Shown: piece by piece, positions 36,301-44,600 of the stretch
Numbering within the stretch: the first letter of the stretch is position 1
Layout: every line of letters begins with the position of its first letter
NCBI GenBank assembly: GCA_964035545.1
Contig: OZ037769.1
Coordinates: 12,452,633 to 12,516,632, forward strand
Direction of reading: 5' to 3'
From: Bugula neritina
Lineage: Eukaryota; Bryozoa; Gymnolaemata; Cheilostomatida; Bugulidae
Length of the DNA: 64,000 bases
Program-made: the position numbers and the translations under genes
The notes under the pieces: generated by a model
Databases searched by the model: none
What the model was told of the DNA's origin: nothing
What the model saw: the letters and a program-made list of their open reading frames with translations, nothing else

Positions 36301-38631
36301 ATTCTCCATAGCCTCTGGTATGTGCATTATGCTGATAGATTCCTCAGATGTAGAGCTAGCATTGAATAGGCTGCTTTTACCACTGAGACTAAGGCTATCA
36401 AATGCCTTTCCTCTGAATATCCAGTTTCCACTCATACCACTTCAACAAAATAGGTTTGTATATTAACAGACATGAGAAAAGTAAGATAAATGAATAAAAA
36501 TAGATACCAAAGAACTTATAAATGTTGATAAGTAAAAATATCTCAAGAGCTAGAGAATCAAAATGTTAGAACAGTGCTTAGGGCAGACACAGCATTTTTA
36601 TTCTAGCAAAAAGAGCATATAAACAGAGTTGTCCTCTCATAAGTACAGTTTGACAATATTGTGAGATTATATAATATATTGCGAGTAAATTCAACCAGAG
36701 TTATCACCACATGTAAGAGAAAGAATACGCAAGGCAAGGGTTAGACAGATAGTTTATATGCACAGGAAACATGCTGAGCGAAAAATAGAGCGAGCCAGAA
36801 CTTATGCACAATCAGTTTAACAACTGTACCAGACAGATGTTAAGATTCTATTGCTTCTATCCAATTACAATGAGTTATTTATTAGTGGCACTCCAGACAG
36901 TTAAATACACTTTTTAAACAATTTTATACCTGAGATTTTGTAGCAACACATAAAAGATGAAATTTCTTTACTCATATGAAACTGATTCAGGAAAAATTTT
37001 TGTTTTTATGCTGTGTTTTTCCAAATTTGTTCTGATATTTATTTTCATAATAGTAACATTATAGTAACACAAGCTAGGAGTCATCAGCCCATGTAAAGAA
37101 TGTATAGCCAATATTAAAAACTGGATTTAGAGTTACCTCCTCCTGCATTACTCTATACATCTTATACCAAACACTTTGCTGTCAAGCAGCTGTTGTCTGT
37201 ATGCTGCCAGGCAGCATCCTTTTAACTAGTGATTTTGAAATGTAACTTTAAAGAATATTATTTCATAGCCAAACATATTTTCTCCTGACCTATAATATGA
37301 TTTGAACAGACATCATATTCATAATGCTTGTAACTACAACCCTGATAGCTGTTACTACTCAACTTGGCAAGTTACAAACATTAGACAAGGAGCTGCATTT
37401 GGTAGCAGATTGCATAGCCTAGCTAGAGCCGACTCCATATAAAGTGTAGCTATATTAACAGTTAGTTAGTAGCTAATTATCTAATATATTAACACACAGC
37501 GGAGTTGTCACCACATGTATATGTAATAGCCCTTTTATAGTAACATACAAGGAGATGAGCTAGCTTCCTTTATGCAGTATTAATATATACTTTAAATATC
37601 TTAGCTATCATCTGCAGACTGTTTGAAGGTCGTATGCTCAAACAAGTTTGTTTTATAGTAAATGTTCAAGCCAGTTCAGTGATTAAGCTCTCTATAGCAG
37701 AAGCTAAGAATAGCATGCAATGAAAGTCATAAAACAAACTTGTTTGAGTATACAACTTTTAAACAATTAATAGCTAAGTTATATAAGACTATTCTATTAC
37801 TGCATAAATTAAGTATGTCGGGGATTCTCTGAGAAACAAGAAAACCCATAGCAGCAGCAGAGAGCCATACCTGGGTTTCACAGGTCTTTAACAAATAAAT
37901 ATCATAATAAGCTTATAGTATGCAGACTCACACAGTTTGTTAATATAGAATATGCAGTAACCTTATAACTGTGCTGAATGTTTTGCTATGAGAAATTTAC
38001 TTAAATAATTAGAAGTTTAGAGGCGTAAACAAACTATATTAGTAATTATATATAACATAAAGTAGTGCAGCCAATATAGAGTAGTGCAGTCAATATAAAG
38101 TAGTACAGTCAATATAAAGTAGTACAGCCAATATAAAGTAGTGCAGCCAATATATAGTAGTGCAGTCAATATAGAGTAGTGCAGTCAATATAGAGTAGTG
38201 CAGTTAATATAGAGTAGTGCAGTCAATATATAGTAGTGCAGCTATAAACAGTACTAACCATCAGTAACAACCACAACATCATCAATAAAGTGATATGACA
38301 GTTCCTAATTGTGATGTAACAGTTATTAGTAACTTATGAGCTATTAGTAATATAAGTAGCAGTATAGTTAGTAATTTACTACAAACTAGTAGTACCAATA
38401 GCTCAATGAAATATATAGCAATAGATTTAACTTTTTACAACTATTAACAACTATTAACAATGTTAATAACTATTAGCTGTTAGTAACTATAATTAACAGC
38501 AATAGTCACCTGGCCACTGAGTCGGAGTCCCATGGTCCACTCTGTTCAGACATTGCATCATCCTCCTGACTTGTAGCTCGAGTTATTCCGTCCAATGAAA
38601 GCAGGTCCGGGTCCAAGTCTGCTGGACAGTT

Positions 38632-38679
<48 letters not shown>

Positions 38680-41600
38680 CAAATGCATTGTAATATACAC
38701 AGTCGTAGGCATATATACTAAACCACAACTTAATATGTGAACCCACCAGTATTTACAAACTTGAAGGCATTTTATTACTATTCTGCATTATAAAATCTGA
38801 ACAAAAGCTCTACTAAAAAAAATTACTTTTCATTTCATTTAAACAAACTTTTACAAAATTGCAAATAATATTTGGCGAACTTTATCCTAGTATATCTATT
38901 CTAGTAAACATATCAGTTACCATTTCTGTTAACATCGAATGACGGAAGTTTATAGCTGACGTCATATCCAGAGCTGTACATGGAATCTGAGGTGTCCACT
39001 GGGTCAGCATGAGATACTTCTTCATCTAAAACCTGCTGCCAGAATTCATTTTAAATTATAGCATAAATGTTAAAATTTTCATAACAATTCGCCAGGTAAA
39101 AAGTATTTAAATACTTTAACTCAGGTGAATTCTACTGAAAAATTTTGGTTTCTAAATTAGGCAAAAATTAAGTTTTATTATGTATGTTTTAAGTTAATTT
39201 TAAATTTACATGCAGTTTCTATTTGAGAAATTTAAACAATGAAAACATGGAAGCAGTTGCTGCATTACCTCTGCTAGTATACACTCAGCCACTACATTAC
39301 AGTCAACTTCTCCGTCATCTGTTATGACCTCAGGCTACAATTCAACAGACATAGAAGAAAGGGGCAACTGTTAGTACAAAATATACTTTAGAGAAAGACA
39401 GCTGCAGAGTTGGTTTATAATCAGCTGTGTCAACTACATATAAGGAGCAGCTATGGTCTAGGGGTTACAGCGCTGGTTTAGCAAGCCCGAAGCCATGAGT
39501 TTGATCCTTAGTAAAGGCTATTGGTGATGCTAGGAAAAGCATCCAGTCATAATTACTCCTGTGCCACACAAGAATAAGTCCTAAGCCTGCTTAAAAAAGT
39601 CCTTTCCATTAGAGTTAGAGGTGGTGACTATAAACTTGTGTGAGTGCTTGAGGGAGTTGTGGCATATTCAACAAACTATGAAGTTGTGTTCTCTCTCCTA
39701 CATTCAGCTAATTTCACATTAACATATGGCTGCAGGTTTTCCATTACTAGCAGTATAATAATATGTCAATAACTTGATTAGTTGTAAGCATTCAGACAAA
39801 ATAAATACTAAACTGTTGCTAAAACAAATTTGCTGCTGTTTTCATACTTCAGCTAGATAGTACATGTAAATTGAAAGATGGTAACAGCTACAGCTACTGA
39901 AATTGGATATAATTTTTAGATTCACTTTTTTTCAAGAAGCATGAGTATGATATAAAATAAATCAATGATTAAATTTTGACATTATAATTACTACTGATAC
40001 AGTATGCTTACTATGCACACATAACTACAGCTTAAGAAACCTAATAGCGGACTTTGAAAACTTGAGCCCGGACACATTAAATATAGCTGATATTTTACGT
40101 TATGGCCTACCGTACGGTAAGTGTGAATGAGGGGTAAGAAACACACATATTTACAGACGAGCAGTTAAATAATCAACTTGTATAATATAGGCCTAGATCA
40201 TAACTAATACTCACTGGTAACGGGTGGCCTATAGACTCTTTTACAATGGAGCACACAATGGAAGGAACTTGGCTATGTTTTACTAGCTTCTCTTTGCTTA
40301 TAGAACTTTGATCTACAAAGAATGTAATATATTTTTTTTGCAAAGTTTGTATGCAAAAAAACTATAATTTTCCGCTTAACAATAAATAAAAGAAATCTAT
40401 ATGTTACTAACAATGATGCAATACCTTCACATTTGTAGCTTAAGTGATGCAAATATCTCAAAATAAGTAATTCTTCTAATAATAGTAAAATGACAATGAT
40501 ATATGTAGCAGTTACTCATGAAAAAACTTACTATTATATACGACACTTACTATTGTATATTATACTTACATAATTGTATATAACACTTACTGTCAACTGC
40601 TAGGTACAGAGATTGCTGTAAGTTAACTATCATGGCTGCCACTGCTGCCTTCTGAGTAGTCAGCGTCTCTTCAGCTGAGAAAATGATCAAAAAATTAAAA
40701 TAATAATAATATGCTGACTCAAATACAATATGCATCAAAGCTATCATTATAAAAAGTTGTGTTAAGCCCATATGCTTATGTAAATGTATGAAGAGATAAA
40801 GTAACAGGCATAATATTAGTATAATGATAATAAAGCCAAGCTGCTAGCATTGGTCTACATCTTATTACAGCTAGTGAAAACCTATACAATATCTATATGT
40901 TTACTTTTACCTGACTTGGAATTTTGCATGTACAGTTTATTCTCTAATGTAATATACCATCACAAAACAATAAATTACTCTCACATAATATAGGCCTACT
41001 ACAAAAATATGTTACTGTACATTATAGTATAATACCAGAGCAAATATTATATTACTACAATATATGTTACATAGTTACAATATCATATACTATTACATAA
41101 TATTTTAGTATTGCAAATGTAAAATATATTTCAGTTTAAATTTCCTATAGTTTCATGGTAACAACCTTAGTGAAGGAAATGGTGTTGTAGCATTAAATAA
41201 CCTATGAACTTGCTTCCTTCTACTTCAACAAAAATGAGTCAGTTAATTGTGATTAGCAATTCCTCCCCATCCAGTAATACAAGAGTGTGGGGGCGGGTAC
41301 CTGGTGCCCGCTAAGCAAGTCTGTTGCTCGCACTAGATGAATCTTTAACTTATTCTTACTCACTCTGTGAATCTGTCACCTCTCCAACCAAACCCTCTTT
41401 GAGCTGGCCCGTGAGCATGCTCAGTTCTACTAGGAATCTTTTCACTTCCTCTTCTTTAAGATCATCGAATGTGAGTTCGGCTGTAGTCAAAAATACCAGA
41501 GTTGTGTTAGAGTACCAGATTCCATCATTTAGATATAGAATTAAAGATGTTCGTATTTACACTTTCAGTGGCTATATTTGGTAGTCAAATCAGTTCCCTA

Positions 41601-44600
41601 GGTTACCTTTACATATACTGTCAATACTACAGCTAGTCTCACCACGCCCGTACATAAGTAAATAATGTATTGGATACTAAACATCTGCGTTTATCTAGTA
41701 CCTGATATGATATATACTAGTAATACTATGCAGTGTGGAGCATATATAAGTTTAAAGTCTGGGGATAAATGCACTTTTAAACTAACACATCAAAGTTTTA
41801 CCCTGTAGTCACAGTCTATGTGCTGCAACTAGCTGCTACATACAGACCTTGTTTGTTAACCACATCTGTAGAGGATGAGAAAGCTTCAGTGTTATCCGAG
41901 AATGAAACCATTTCTTCTGCTGTAAATAAATTTTAAAATAAAATAAATTTTAAGTTTATAAGTTTAAAAGTTTTATAAATTCAATGCACACCGGAAATAA
42001 TAACATACACCAATAATAAATGGTTTATATAATTTGGAGAGTGAAAGTTTTATAATGAAAACACATTTTAAGAACAGAAGTTATACATAACATAAGAAGG
42101 TGTAATTTTCAATTAATTACTTTTCATTAGCAAATTTTAGCAACAAACCTTTCTGCAAAATATTTTCACCAGGCCGAGTTTTTGAGTTGAAGAAATCGCT
42201 CGCATCAAGCTTAGCAGAGTGTGTTTGGGAAGGAACCAACTGAACGAGTTGATCCTTCGAGTCTTGAGTAGGTGCCTTTGGTTTGGGTTCAGAGGTCACA
42301 TTTAGAAAGCTTTTCATTGATCTCCTAAAGTCCTCCAGAGATAAAGGAGGAATCTGTTCCCTGGTGTCACAGGCTACAAAGTATTTAACAATATAGATTT
42401 GTTCTATAAGCAGCACTGAGTTAGAGGTGACTGAGTGCAGTAGTTTGGGATTTTCAAGTTTGAGGTTGGAGGATGTAACTTCAAACTTGAGAACCTCAAA
42501 CTACTGCACTCAGTCACCTCTAACTCAGTGCTGCTTATAGAACAATCCAACACTATGAGTCAAAACAACGAACAGCGCGGACACTAAGTAATTGCTGCAC
42601 CAAAATGAGACAGAAATGCAAATTTTCTGTCATAAAATATCATTCCAAAAAAGATCATATAGAATGTTTGTTGTCGTTCTAATAAGTTTGCTAATGTTTT
42701 TTATAATATAATATATAGTATTTCAATCTAATTATAGAATGGAGAAGATAACCCCATATTTCTAGTTATTACAGAGCCTCTGCAATGTAGACTGCTAACA
42801 AATCATAGCAAGCTGACAACAGCTGAAAGATTTCACTCTGTTAAAATCAAATGAGATATTTTACTAAGTAGTACAAACAAGAAGAAAGTAGAAATATTAT
42901 AAGCACAACACAGTTACTGCATATTTACATTCAATGCTATAGCCACAGTATGCATCTGCACAGAGTTGTTATATAGTTTGTTCCCTCCATATTTCACAGA
43001 TGCAGTTCTCACAAAATTCCATAGGTCAAAAGAAGGGCTTGGACACCTCGCCCCTCCCCCCCCCTTTGTGGCTTATGTATGTGTGTATAGGGACAAAATA
43101 GCCGACTTTAACAGATTCGCTAGTTGAATCTGGTATTCTACTATGTTGGCAATAAGGTTGCGTGAGATATGGAGGGAGCACTGTATGTAGTTTGCTCTTT
43201 TTTTCATAGAAATAACATTGTATTGCATACAACTTACTCTAACATTACTAGAAGTAGTTCAACTTTATAGCAAGTGTCTATATAATTAGACTAAACTATT
43301 ACATAATAGTTTGAACAAATAACACATGATAAAAATTATAGAGATCCTGTTAAAACTGAAAAAGCTGCTGTAAATATCACCTGACAGTTTTTCTTTGAGT
43401 ACAGCAGAGATTTCTTTGTGAACAGACCTGACAAACTGTCCGCTGACGCTGTCATATGAGAATCGAGATTCATCTTCCAGATAATCTCTAAACATGCAAA
43501 GTTCAAAGTCTCATATAACATATGCACTGAGAACAACTCACTATGCATGAGTGAATATATTTTTGCAAAGTAGGTGCAGTAATGGAGAAATTGAGAAAAA
43601 TATGTGTTCTAAATTAGAAATTTAGCAAAAGAAGTTATGTTATCGAAAAAAGTCCTAACCCACGCTTCAAACCAAAATGAAATAAGATTATTAAAGAACT
43701 TAGGCCATGTCAGTTGGTCTACTACCGTTCCTATCTAAATGTAGCTAGCCTGTTTTGATGAGAAAGGGTAATATGGGCTCTGTAACCTATATAATAGCGA
43801 TCTGGTTTACTACATTGTTTCCCTATATCTAGCTCAAAATTTCTTTCTCGCTGCTGTAAATCTGCTCTAGTAAGAATTAGATATGCTTTATGGGAGACAT
43901 ATACATAAAACAAACAATATACATCAAAATGTTACAGCACTAGTCTTATGACAGTTGTCTTCTTTATGCAGCTTGTAGAAAATTGGTGCTATAAACGTTA
44001 GCCTTTTGGCATACAGCATGTATTTTCAGCAGTAGCATTGAGCATTATCAAGAAGACTCAGTATAAAAGTGGGGGGTTATAACAGTGGATGATGATATCA
44101 AAACACCATATCTAGTTGATTTCCAGCCATTGAGTTTATATTTTTATCATAAATATTCCATCCACACCCATTGATAAATTGATCAATATGATTTTAAGGA
44201 TTTTGAGCTAACTTCGCTACTTCCACAGCTAAGCTTTCCACAAATTTTGACATCACGTACACTGAAAGTGATAATTATGCTATAAACTTCTCCATGAGGG
44301 AGCACAACTTCTCAGCATGTGAATTCTACATCGGAAATATAGTGCAAGAGTGCTTTTTCCAGATATGCACTTCCTTTTATTTTCAAAACCCGTGCATGAA
44401 TAGTGGTATATTATCAAGCAATGGCTAGTGTAACAATAGCCTTGTTGTTTGTAATCTTTTATTGTATGCCGCACTAATTACAATATCCTTTAGTTTGTAG
44501 TGAAGAACCAAATCATGAATCCTATGATAGAAAGTTGGTTGGTAGTTTATTATAACCAGTGCAAATATTATATACATCTGTAAACACCTTGACATTGCAC

